From Chloroflexota bacterium (GTDB lineage: Bacteria > Chloroflexota > Limnocylindria > Limnocylindrales > CSP1-4): DNA of 14,015 nucleotides. Both the position numbers and the translations under genes were made by a program. The stretch lies in contig JAGDMV010000022.1 in assembly GCA_017860675.1 (NCBI GenBank), positions 1-14,015 on the forward strand, given 5' to 3'. Of the stretch, positions 7,268 to 13,805 are shown piece by piece. A model generated the notes under the pieces. It was not told where the DNA came from, searched no databases, and saw nothing but the letters and a program-made list of their open reading frames with translations. Each line of letters starts with the position of its first letter. The first letter of the stretch is position 1.

Positions 7268-8109
7268 TGGACGATCGACTGCAGCAACGGCTCCGGGATG
7301 CAGATCCGCTCGCCTCCGCCGACGGGCTGGCGCCCGCCGCGGTGCGGCTCGACGCGATCAAGGAGCAGGTCATGGAAACGGAGCAGCGGACCATGCGGAC
7401 GGCGGTCCGGGCCCGGCCCCTCGGGGTCGTGGCTCTGGGGGCCGCCTCGCTGGCCGCGGTGCTGATCATCGGCAGCCTTGCACAGCCGGGCGCGACGGCC
7501 CTCGCCTGGGACCCGGACCCCGTGCCCGCGACGGACGCCCAGGAGGCGTCCGCGTATGCCGCCTGCACCGAGGGCGCCGCGGCGGTGGGCACGACCGGGA
7601 GCAGCCCCGGCCGGGGCCCGGCGGCGCCGGCCGTGCCGGCCATGCCCGCCTCGTTCCCGCCGCTCGTCTCGCTCGAGCTGCACGGAACCGGCGGCGTCGC
7701 GATCCTGGCCGACGAGGGGACGGTCGGTTACTGCCTGCTCAGGCAGGAGGGCGACGGCTTCGTCTACGGCGGCCTCGTGCTCGCCGCCGCGAACAGCGGT
7801 TCGCCGGACCGACTCGAGGTCAGCGCGATGTCGACCGAGTTCGAGAAGACGGTGCTGAGCATCGTCGCCGGGACCGCGCCCGACGGGGTCGCCGCGGTCC
7901 GGATCGACGGCGGCGCAGGCGACGGGGGCACCGCGACCGTCGTCGATGGCCGCTTCGCGATCTGGGTCCCGGGCGCGATCATGGGCGGGCAGGGGAGCGA
8001 CCTGGTCGCCCTCGACGCAGACGGCGGGGAGGTTGTCCGCCAGCCGCTGTACAAGGCCGGCGAGCAGCCGGTCGAGCTCGAGGCCACGCCGCCCGGGGGG
8101 AAGGAGTAG
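7267..8109 (+). CDS. Single-pass membrane protein, candidate anti-sigma factor
   Basis: A 280-residue protein not matched to a named family. Residues 1-50 are charged and probably cytoplasmic, 51-71 (PLGVVALGAASLAAVLIIGSL) form one transmembrane helix, and the rest is extracytoplasmic. A proline/alanine/glycine-rich linker (about 104-132) leads to a C-terminal domain (about 133-265) containing GYCLL, a VDGRFAIWVPG segment (226-236) and two cysteines (C100, C156) that could form a disulphide. Its start overlaps the sigma factor stop by one base, so it is translationally coupled. Position and topology suggest an anti-sigma factor. However, the short N-terminus lacks the zinc-binding HxxxCxxC motif of the ZAS family, so this is inference. 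A GTG at 7264 is an alternative start. GC-rich hairpins follow the stop codon. Confidence 0.75.
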   Translation: MDDRLQQRLRDADPLASADGLAPAAVRLDAIKEQVMETEQRTMRTAVRARPLGVVALGAASLAAVLIIGSLAQPGATALAWDPDPVPATDAQEASAYAACTEGAAAVGTTGSSPGRGPAAPAVPAMPASFPPLVSLELHGTGGVAILADEGTVGYCLLRQEGDGFVYGGLVLAAANSGSPDRLEVSAMSTEFEKTVLSIVAGTAPDGVAAVRIDGGAGDGGTATVVDGRFAIWVPGAIMGGQGSDLVALDADGGEVVRQPLYKAGEQPVELEATPPGGKE

Positions 8110-8127
8110 CCCGCGAGCTGACGCGGG
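8110..8127 (+). terminator. Stem-loop immediately after the sigma/anti-sigma unit
   Basis: CCCGCG / CGCGGG with a 6-base loop, starting at the base after the TAG stop at 8107-8109. It is short and lacks a T-tract; it is the first of two hairpins in the convergent gap. Confidence 0.4.
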
Positions 8128-8143
8128 CGAGAGCCCGGCGGTC

Positions 8144-8169
8144 GCGCCGCCCCGTTCGCGGGGCGGCGC
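8144..8169. terminator. Strong TTCG-loop hairpin between convergent genes
   Basis: A perfect 11-bp stem GCGCCGCCCCG / CGGGGCGGCGC closed by a TTCG tetraloop (8155-8158). A C-G closing pair outside UUCG gives an exceptionally stable RNA hairpin, but here the closing pair is G-C (8154/8159). The hairpin sits between the plus-strand membrane protein gene and the minus-strand DUF2461 gene, so it could end transcripts from both sides. There is only a weak T-rich tail. Confidence 0.65.
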
Positions 8170-8205
8170 CATCCTGTTCGGCCATCGCCGCCTCGGGCGG
8201 CCGCG

Positions 8206-8907
8206 TCAGTCGCGGGTGTGCCCTCCAGACGGTTCGAGCCCCGGCAGGCCGGCCAGCAGACCAAGGACGGGCACGGCGTTCCCCAGCATCGAGGCGAGCC
8301 TGGCCGGCAGGTCCGGCGCGAACACGTCCTCTTCCGCCAACGGTGCCCGGAAGATCACGTCCTTGAGCTGGAGCAGCTCGATATCCGGATCGTCGGCGGC
8401 GAACCCGGCCGGTGCACGCTTCAGGCGGTCGCCGTAGACGGCCCCGTAGGTGGCGCGGAAGCCGGGGTCCTCCAGCGCTCCACGGACCGCGGCCCGGTCG
8501 CCGACGACCGCCTCGCGCCAGGCCGCCAGCCGGGCCGGCGCCGGGTGCCACATCCCTCCCCCGACGAAGGTCGCCCCGGGCTCGAGGTGGAAGTAGCCGC
8601 CGACACCACCGCCCTCTCCCGACCACGGGAAGCTGGCGCCGACGTTCGTCTTGTAGGGCGACTTGTCCCGCGAGAAGCGGACGTCGCGGTAGATGCGGAA
8701 CGGCGACCGGGCCGGATCGGCGGCGAGCGGGATCCCCCGCCCGCGGAGCTCCTGGTCGAGGGCGGCGCACAGCCGCTCGAGCGGCTCCTTGAGGAGCGCC
8801 TCGTAGTCGGCCTTGCGAGGCTGGAACCAGGACCGTTCGTTGTTGAGGGCCAGCTCCACCAGGAAGGCGAGCGCCTCGGGCCGGAAGCCGGTGAAGCGGT
8901 CGCTCAT
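8206..8907 (-). CDS. DUF2461 domain protein (TIGR02453 family)
   Basis: A 233-residue soluble protein matching the DUF2461/TIGR02453 family over almost its whole length (family members are about 220-230 residues). Diagnostic stretches are FRPEALAFLVELALNNERSWF (8-28; family: F.p.al.FL..L..NN.r.WF), RIYRDVRFSRDKSPYKTN (71-88) and GYFHLEPG (104-111), followed by GGGMWHPAPARLAAWR (116-131). No enzymatic role is established for this family and no catalytic motif is obvious. The ATG at 8907 is taken because the family match starts at residue 6; 15 further in-frame upstream residues look unrelated and overlap the preceding gene. No clear ribosome binding site is seen. It starts 31 bases after the preceding minus-strand gene ends, so the two are probably cotranscribed. 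Confidence 0.88.
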   Translation of the reverse strand: MSDRFTGFRPEALAFLVELALNNERSWFQPRKADYEALLKEPLERLCAALDQELRGRGIPLAADPARSPFRIYRDVRFSRDKSPYKTNVGASFPWSGEGGGVGGYFHLEPGATFVGGGMWHPAPARLAAWREAVVGDRAAVRGALEDPGFRATYGAVYGDRLKRAPAGFAADDPDIELLQLKDVIFRAPLAEEDVFAPDLPARLASMLGNAVPVLGLLAGLPGLEPSGGHTRD

Positions 8908-8938
8908 GGCAGCCGGCACCGCGAGCAGCGCGCCATCG

Positions 8939-9364
8939 TCACTCCACCCCAAGCGCGGTGGTGATGGCGTCGATCATCGACGTCTCGATCGGCGTCACGC
9001 CGCCTTTGGCCTCGGCGACCGTCCGGGCCACACCCAGGACGAGGCGCCGGTACGGCTCTACCTCGTCGGCCGCCTTCGCGCCCAGGGTCGCGATCGACGC
9101 CTGGAGGGCTGCCATGGTCTCGTCGCGGAGCTTCTGGGGCGAGGTGGTGAAGCCGAAGCCGGTTCCCTTGACCCCGGCGATCTCGCGCACGAGCTGGGTC
9201 TCACCGGCAGTGACCTGGCCGGCGAGATACTTGGCCATCGCCGTCGACTCGCCGAAGCTGTCGCTCAGGTCGCGATCACTGAGCGAGACGAGCATGCCGG
9301 ACCCGGTAACGCCCAGGTGGAGTGCCGTCCATTCGTCGGTGGTGAAATCTGCCTTCGTCGCCAT
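8939..9364 (-). CDS. Conserved-looking hypothetical protein, small and soluble
   Basis: A 141-residue, largely helical, acidic protein without signal peptide or membrane segment. I do not recognise the family. It begins MATKADFTTDEWTALHLGVT, has an invariant-looking ESTAMAKYLAGQ segment (39-50) and a C-terminal helix bundle (about 77-139) ending IDAITTALGVE. A loose resemblance to TerB-like helical proteins (acidic residues spaced along amphipathic helices) is not strong enough to name it. The ATG at 9364 has AAGAGG 7 bases upstream (9372-9377), and the arginine-rich longer frame upstream is discarded. It leads the minus-strand unit with the DUF2461 gene and is divergent from the DUF389 gene. 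Confidence 0.75.
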   Translation of the reverse strand: MATKADFTTDEWTALHLGVTGSGMLVSLSDRDLSDSFGESTAMAKYLAGQVTAGETQLVREIAGVKGTGFGFTTSPQKLRDETMAALQASIATLGAKAADEVEPYRRLVLGVARTVAEAKGGVTPIETSMIDAITTALGVE

Positions 9365-9430
9365 CAGCTCGCCTCTTCTGTCTCGCGGAGGGGGTCGGCG
9401 CGGAGCATGCCACGAAGGCCTCGATGCCGT

Positions 9431-9460
9431 CCGCGAGCCGAACGGCGAGGCCGTTCGCGG
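9431..9460. repeat. Inverted repeat in the divergent hypothetical/DUF389 promoter region
   Basis: The right arm GCCGTTCGCGG (9450-9460) pairs with CCGCGA (9431-9436) plus AACGGC (9441-9446), the left arm being interrupted by GCCG. Alternatively the inner 8-bp arms CGAACGGC / GCCGTTCG pair with a 3-base GAG loop. It lies in the 203-base gap between divergent genes and could be an operator or a hairpin in a leader RNA. Confidence 0.4.
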
Positions 9461-9506
9461 TGGCCCCCGGCCGTGCGAATCGGCCGCCCCGGCGGCGGTG
9501 CGACGC

Positions 9507-9514
9507 GCTAGCGT
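9507..9514 (+). promoter_or_regulatory. Candidate -10 box for the DUF389 gene
   Basis: GCTAGCGT, identical to the box of the chelatase-like gene, lies 53 bases before the ATG at 9568. This would leave a leader of about 45 bases that carries GGAGGG at 9556-9561, 6 bases before the start. No clear -35 is seen. Confidence 0.4.
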
Positions 9515-9567
9515 ACGCGCCGGTTGCAGCCCGAGGAGATCGCTGCTGACGCACCGGAGGGCTTCGC

Positions 9568-10599
9568 ATGGAGTCGATGGCGCCTGGTTCCGAGATAGCC
9601 CCCTCTCCTCCGCCCGCGGCGGTCCTCGTCGACGCTCGCCAGTCGCTCGGCCCGGCCGTCCTCGACGATCTCTTCCCCGAGGGAGATGCCTTCCGGCGCT
9701 CCGTCCGGACATTCACCGTCCTGCTGGTGCTGGCGGGCTTCATCGCCTCCTTCGGGCTCTACCAGGACTCGGTCGCCTCGATCATCGGGGCGATGGTCGT
9801 CGCGCCCCTCGGCGGGGCGATCATGGCCTTCGCCGGCGCGCTGGTGACGGCCCGCAGCCGCTGGCAGTGGGTGACCGGTGTGCAGGTCTTCCTCGGTGCG
9901 GCCGGGGTGGTCGGGATCGGCTACCTCGTCTCGTTTGTCCTGCCCGACATCCTGGAGTTGACGCCCTCGCTCCAGGCCCGCACCGCGCCCGGCCTCCTGG
10001 ACCTGGGCGTGGCCCTGGCCGCCGGCGCCGCCGGCGCGTACGTGACCGTCCGCCACACCGGCACGGACGCCCTGCCCGGGGTCGCCATCGCGGTCTCGCT
10101 CGTGCCCCCGCTGGCGACGGTCGGGATCTGCCTCGAGCTCGGACGGCCGGACGATGCTGCTGGCGCGCTCCTCCTCTTCGTCACCAACTTCGCCGCGATC
10201 GTGGTGGCCGCCTGCATCGTCTTCACGCTTGCCGGGGCATTGCCCAGCCGGGAGATGATTCGCGAGCGACACCGCGTCCGGAACGGCTTCGTGGCCGCGG
10301 TCATCGCCCTGGTGATCGTCGCCATCCCGCTGGCCGTGACCGGCTTCGACCGGGCCGCCGAGTGGGTCCGGGCTACGACCGGGGCTCCCTACGTCCGTGC
10401 CTGGATCGGCGACCGTGACCTCCGGGTGACCGAGTGGAGCGTCACGGGTGACACGGTGAAGCTGGTGCTGGCCGGCCCGGACGCGCCCGCGCCGGCGGCG
10501 GAGCTGGCGTCGGGCCTGGCCGCCGCGTACGGCGAACCGGTCGCCCTCGACATCCAGTACGTCGCCACGGTCCACGAGCAGGCGGAAGCGACGCCGTAG
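9568..10599 (+). CDS. DUF389 family hydrophobic membrane protein
   Basis: A 343-residue protein of the DUF389/TIGR00341 family, whose function is not established. Family signatures seen: SVASIIGAMVVAPLGGAIMA (68-87), the helix LGVALAAGAAGAYVTVRH (146-163), LPGVAIAVSLVPPLATVGICL (169-189) with the strongly conserved VPP, and GALLLFVTNFAAIVVA (199-214). About six hydrophobic helices span 48-66, 68-92, 102-125, 143-162, 170-190 and 196-224, with another at 240-259. The C-terminal 80 residues are soluble and contain a GPDAPAPAAELASGL stretch. About 45 soluble N-terminal residues precede the first helix. The start at 9568 is supported by GGAGGG 6 bases upstream. It is a single-gene unit, facing a divergent hypothetical gene and convergent with the GH13 gene. 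Confidence 0.9.
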   Translation: MESMAPGSEIAPSPPPAAVLVDARQSLGPAVLDDLFPEGDAFRRSVRTFTVLLVLAGFIASFGLYQDSVASIIGAMVVAPLGGAIMAFAGALVTARSRWQWVTGVQVFLGAAGVVGIGYLVSFVLPDILELTPSLQARTAPGLLDLGVALAAGAAGAYVTVRHTGTDALPGVAIAVSLVPPLATVGICLELGRPDDAAGALLLFVTNFAAIVVAACIVFTLAGALPSREMIRERHRVRNGFVAAVIALVIVAIPLAVTGFDRAAEWVRATTGAPYVRAWIGDRDLRVTEWSVTGDTVKLVLAGPDAPAPAAELASGLAAAYGEPVALDIQYVATVHEQAEATP

Positions 10600-10631
10600 C
10601 GCCGGCGGAGCGTCACGGCGGGGCGCACCCG

Positions 10632-10647
10632 TCGACCGATCGGTCGA
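10632..10647. repeat. 16-base perfect palindrome between convergent genes
   Basis: TCGACCGA followed directly by its reverse complement TCGGTCGA, in the 112-base gap between the DUF389 stop and the end of the GH13 gene. A loop would consume the central bases, so a hairpin would have about six pairs. It could help end both transcripts or bind a dimeric protein; there is no T-tract. Confidence 0.4.
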
Positions 10648-10711
10648 GGTGAACCCCCGCGACGCCGGCGGGCCTGGGCACCGCTGCCGATCGGGCACGA
10701 ACACGCTGGCA

Positions 10712-12526
10712 TCACGCCTCGCGCGAGAGGATCACCACGCTGTACGAGCCAATCGAGACGAGCCCGCTCTGGCCGCATCCGTCCATCGCCTCGCCGTCGG
10801 CGTCGAGGTCGAACACCTCCTGGCTGCCGAACTCGTGGGCGTAGGTCGACGCGTCGGAGTTGAAGCGCACCGCCCAGCGCCCGGGCGCGGGGAACCCGAT
10901 CCGCAGGTCCTCGACCGGTCGATCGGCGAGGTTGGCGACGACGATCGTGTCGTCGCCCGGCCCGCCGTCCATCCAGCGATGGAAGGCGAGCACCCTCTCG
11001 TCCTGATCGGCACGGATGATGGCGATGTTGGACCCCCGCAGGCCGCGCGTCCACCCTTCCCGGGCACGCCGGAGAGCGATGAGGTCGCGGTGGAGCCGGA
11101 GGAGGCCCCGGTTGGTGCTCGCCTTCTCCCAGTCGAGCGCGACCGTGTCGTCGAACCAGCGGTCCTCGAGCAGCTCCTGGCCCTGGAAGAGCATCGGGAT
11201 CCCCGGTACGGTGAGCACGAGCGCGGAGCCGAGCGCGGCGCGCTTCTTCGCCCACCAGCTGCGGGCGTCGCCGGGGGAGATCGCCTCGGGGAGGCGCGTC
11301 CGTCCGTTGGCCACCTCGTCGTGCGATTCGGTGTAGACGACGCGGCTGAGCGGGGCACCGCGGCCCTCGCCCAGGATCGCCCCGGCGACGGCCTTCATGT
11401 CCCGGTCCGCGTCGTCCGGCGCGATGAGCGCAGCACGGACCGGGCGGACGAAGCCCGCGTCCCACTGGGCCGAGAACCCTGCCCCGCCCACATCGGTCGG
11501 GGCGACGAGAGCCGGATCGTCCTGCAGGTCCTCGGCGACGGTGATCTTCCACGGCTGGCGCGTCCTGATCTCGTCGTTGATCCAGGCCATGAGCGACCAG
11601 CCGTCCGGCAGAGCCGTCGCCGGATCGGCCGGGTCGCCGTTCACCGTCCGGATGTGGATGGTGGAGTCGAAGCGCAGGCCGTCGCAGCGGAACTCCTCGA
11701 GCCAGGTCAACGCGCTGTCACGGAGGAAGGCGCGCACCTCGCCGCGACCGTAGTCGGGCCGCGTCGCACCCCACGGCGTGACGGCCCGGTCGTCGTTGTA
11801 GAAGTAGATCCCGCCGCCTTCGCCCTCCGCCCAGCCGTCGAATCGCCAGAGGTCGAGGTCCGAGGGCCCAAGGTGGTTGTAGACGACATCGACGATGACC
11901 GCGATGCCGTGGGCGTGGGCGTCGCGGATGAACCGCCTGAACGCGTCCGGCCCGCCGTACCCCGATTCGATGGCGAACAGGTGGGCCGGGTTGTAGCCCC
12001 AGGAGATGTCGCCGGGGAACTCGAACGGGGGCATGACCTGGACGGCCGAGATGCCCAGCCGCTGGAGATACTCCAGCCGGCGACGGGCGGCGTCGAACGT
12101 TCCCCGCCGGTCGGCCGAGGCCGCGAAGGTGCCGATGTGCATCTCGTAGATGACGAGGTCGTCCCAGGTCGGCATCTGGAAGTCGTCGTCACCCCAGTCG
12201 AAGGCAGCCGGGTCGTAGACGACGCAGTTGCCGACCGAGCTGGTCACCTGTCGCGCATAGGGATCCATGCGCGAAAGATCACCGCCCCCGGTGCGGATGG
12301 TGAACCGGTACTCGTCGCCTGGCCCCACCCCGGGGACGTCGGCGGACCAGGTGCCGCTCGAACCGTCGCCGTCCGGCAGGAGTGCTGTTCGGTCGCCCGC
12401 CCAGTCGTCGAAGGTGCCGGTGACGAAGACAGCCTCCGCGTGCGGAGCCCAGACCCGGAACGTGGCGCAGCCCCGGCGCGGGATCGCGCCCATGCCCGGG
12501 TGCGTGGCGGGAGCGATGCCGGCCAT
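10712..12526 (-). CDS. Glycoside hydrolase family 13 protein, branching-enzyme-like (CBM48 plus catalytic barrel)
   Basis: A 604-residue alpha-glucan-active enzyme, probably cytoplasmic (no signal peptide). An N-terminal CBM48-like beta domain (about 15-110; ATFRVWAPHAEAVFVTGTFDDW) precedes the GH13 barrel. Barrel motifs: IYEMHIGTF (126-134), WGYNPAHLFAIESGYGGP (176-193), region I DVVYNH (213-218), region II GLRFDST with nucleophile D287, region III TVAEDLQ with acid/base E332, and region IV YTESHDEVANG with D403. An all-beta C-terminal domain follows from about 500. The catalytic triad is complete. Sequence around the motifs is closest to 1,4-alpha-glucan branching enzymes and their relatives; malto-oligosyltrehalose trehalohydrolase (TreZ) shares the layout but fits less well. 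It therefore likely acts on glycogen or a related glucan, exact specificity uncertain. The ATG at 12526 lies 6 bases after a promoter-like box and has no Shine-Dalgarno. Confidence 0.88.
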   Translation of the reverse strand: MAGIAPATHPGMGAIPRRGCATFRVWAPHAEAVFVTGTFDDWAGDRTALLPDGDGSSGTWSADVPGVGPGDEYRFTIRTGGGDLSRMDPYARQVTSSVGNCVVYDPAAFDWGDDDFQMPTWDDLVIYEMHIGTFAASADRRGTFDAARRRLEYLQRLGISAVQVMPPFEFPGDISWGYNPAHLFAIESGYGGPDAFRRFIRDAHAHGIAVIVDVVYNHLGPSDLDLWRFDGWAEGEGGGIYFYNDDRAVTPWGATRPDYGRGEVRAFLRDSALTWLEEFRCDGLRFDSTIHIRTVNGDPADPATALPDGWSLMAWINDEIRTRQPWKITVAEDLQDDPALVAPTDVGGAGFSAQWDAGFVRPVRAALIAPDDADRDMKAVAGAILGEGRGAPLSRVVYTESHDEVANGRTRLPEAISPGDARSWWAKKRAALGSALVLTVPGIPMLFQGQELLEDRWFDDTVALDWEKASTNRGLLRLHRDLIALRRAREGWTRGLRGSNIAIIRADQDERVLAFHRWMDGGPGDDTIVVANLADRPVEDLRIGFPAPGRWAVRFNSDASTYAHEFGSQEVFDLDADGEAMDGCGQSGLVSIGSYSVVILSREA

Positions 12527-12532
12527 GACCCA

Positions 12533-12540
12533 ACGATACG
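12533..12540 (-). promoter_or_regulatory. Candidate -10 box for the GH13 gene, leaderless arrangement
   Basis: Minus-strand CGTATCGT, whose TATCGT (12538-12533) ends 6 bases before the ATG at 12526. Transcription would start at or within a base or two of that ATG, with no room for a ribosome binding site. It lies in the 36-base gap after the DUF6544 gene, so the GH13 gene may be independently transcribed. No clear -35 is seen. Confidence 0.5.
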
Positions 12541-12562
12541 CGCTGCCCGCCAGGCCGCCGGG

Positions 12563-13402
12563 TCAGACCGGCGACGGCCCTGCCACGTCGTAGAGGAGCG
12601 ACCGGAGGGTGAAGACCCCGTAGGTGAAGGGGCCATCAGGGCGGGCATAGACCGCGCTGCCGCGGTGGACCAGGTGGAGGCCGTTCACGTCGCGGCACTC
12701 GCTCACCGGGGTCGACCAGCGGGCCGGCACGAGCCGTCCGCCGACGTTCTCCGGGCGATCGTCCGACCAGAAGTCGACCAGCTCGTCTCGGTCGTTGAAG
12801 ACCAGGGTGGCTGCGACCCGCTGCGGGCCATTGACGAAGGTCACGGCCGCCGTCCGGTCGTCGATCGGGTCCCAGCGCAACCGCGGGTCGACCATCGCCC
12901 CGGGCGCCATCAGGCAGAGGTCGTTGAGCACCGTCACGGTCTCGCCGGCGCTGATCTCGTCGCCTTCCAGGTCGACGATGTTCAGCAGCGATGCCACCCG
13001 GACGGTGAACGTCGCCTGCTCGCGGCGGTAGACATGGAGGGCGCGGACCGGCAGCCCGAACATCCGCGCTCGCATCAGGAAGAGGCGGGCCGGCCGGCCG
13101 AAGAACGAGTACTGGACCGAGGTCGCCCGCATCGGCGCCTGCCCAGGGTTCCGGTACATGTCGGCGTCGAACACGACCCGCATGTTCTGCGGGCGAGGTC
13201 GCCCGACGGCTCCCGAGCGCTCGACGTAGCGCCGGACGGGCGCCGGCAGGGGGGCAAGATCACCGGGGGTGAGCAGAGCCGCCGGCGGGCCGAGCGGCTG
13301 GTCCGCGAACACGGCCGCAACGACCCGGTCGTAGCGCGCCTGCAGTGATCTGCCGGTCCGGAGATCGGCCGGCTCCGGTGTTGCGATCACGGGTGGAGTC
13401 AT
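12563..13402 (-). CDS. DUF6544 family protein
   Basis: A 279-residue soluble protein assigned to the DUF6544 family by its pattern: PLPAPVRRYVERSGAVGRPRP (51-71; family: LP.PV.RYL..AG..G.P.P), a run of beta strands through SFFGRPARLFLMRARMFGLP (99-118), VRVASLLNIVDLEGDEI (134-150), LNDLCLMAPGAM (159-170), NGPQRVAATLVFNDRDELVDFWSD (191-214), and a C-terminal VHRGSAVYARPDGPFTYGVF (245-264). No function is established for this family and no signal peptide is seen, although the protein may act on lipids or at the membrane given its hydrophobic-core pattern. The ATG at 13402 overlaps the stop of the upstream membrane protein by four bases (ATGA), which fixes the start. A longer frame through the neighbouring gene is disregarded. 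It is the last gene of the MarR operon. Confidence 0.85.
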   Translation of the reverse strand: MTPPVIATPEPADLRTGRSLQARYDRVVAAVFADQPLGPPAALLTPGDLAPLPAPVRRYVERSGAVGRPRPQNMRVVFDADMYRNPGQAPMRATSVQYSFFGRPARLFLMRARMFGLPVRALHVYRREQATFTVRVASLLNIVDLEGDEISAGETVTVLNDLCLMAPGAMVDPRLRWDPIDDRTAAVTFVNGPQRVAATLVFNDRDELVDFWSDDRPENVGGRLVPARWSTPVSECRDVNGLHLVHRGSAVYARPDGPFTYGVFTLRSLLYDVAGPSPV

Positions 13403-13791
13403 CGCGCACCGCTCGGGATGCGGGGCTGGGCGAGCACGATCCAGGCCGCTCCGACGAGGATGGCGGCGTTCACCGCGGTCCCGGCGACCGTCTCCGGAAG
13501 GCCGAGGATGCACAGGCCGATCGATACGGCCGCCAGGGCTGCGGTCAGCGCGAGGGCCCACGAGGCGCGACGCCAGATGCCGAGCCCGGCGACGACGAAG
13601 CCGACGGCGCAGGCGAGCCAGAGAGCCCCGATCGCTCGTGCCCCTGCATCGCCAAGCTCGACCACCCCGCCCAGGACGGCCGTCCGGTAGGCGAAGCCCT
13701 CGACCTCGGCGATGCCCCACGGGACGACAAAGCCGATCAGGTGGATGAGCCCGTGGGCGGTGACGATGGCCGCCGCGGCGATGCGAAGCAT
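13399..13791 (-). CDS. Small four-helix integral membrane protein (HGLIH motif)
   Basis: A 130-residue membrane protein with four predicted helices (about 2-24, 52-72, 76-97, 102-121) and short loops. The first helix contains AHGLIHLIGFVVPW (12-25), with two histidines four residues apart. Such a pattern recurs in small membrane proteins of unknown function, and I know no defined role. The ATG at 13791 is chosen because AGAGGAAGG lies 6 bases upstream. An ATG at 13809 overlapping the MarR stop (ATGA) would add MRGRSS and is a plausible alternative. It lies between a MarR-type regulator and a DUF6544 gene, overlapping the latter by four bases, so the three are probably one operon. Confidence 0.8.
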   Translation of the reverse strand: MLRIAAAAIVTAHGLIHLIGFVVPWGIAEVEGFAYRTAVLGGVVELGDAGARAIGALWLACAVGFVVAGLGIWRRASWALALTAALAAVSIGLCILGLPETVAGTAVNAAILVGAAWIVLAQPRIPSGAR

Positions 13792-13805
13792 GCTCGACCT
13801 TCCTC

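Noticed and set aside
6864..8366. 500-codon plus-strand frame through the sigma and anti-sigma genes, with a 425-codon frame opposite
   Set aside because: Both are arginine/glycine/proline-rich shadow frames. The sigma regions 2 and 4 and the membrane helix are in the chosen frames.
10712..12526. Naming the GH13 enzyme treZ
   Set aside because: Architecture is compatible, but the sequence around the barrel motifs looks more like branching enzymes, and no treY or treS is nearby. The gene symbol is left blank.
10649..13348. 899-codon plus-strand open frame
   Set aside because: It lies opposite the GH13 and DUF6544 genes, which carry clear family motifs. Its own translation is low-complexity and spans two unrelated minus-strand genes.
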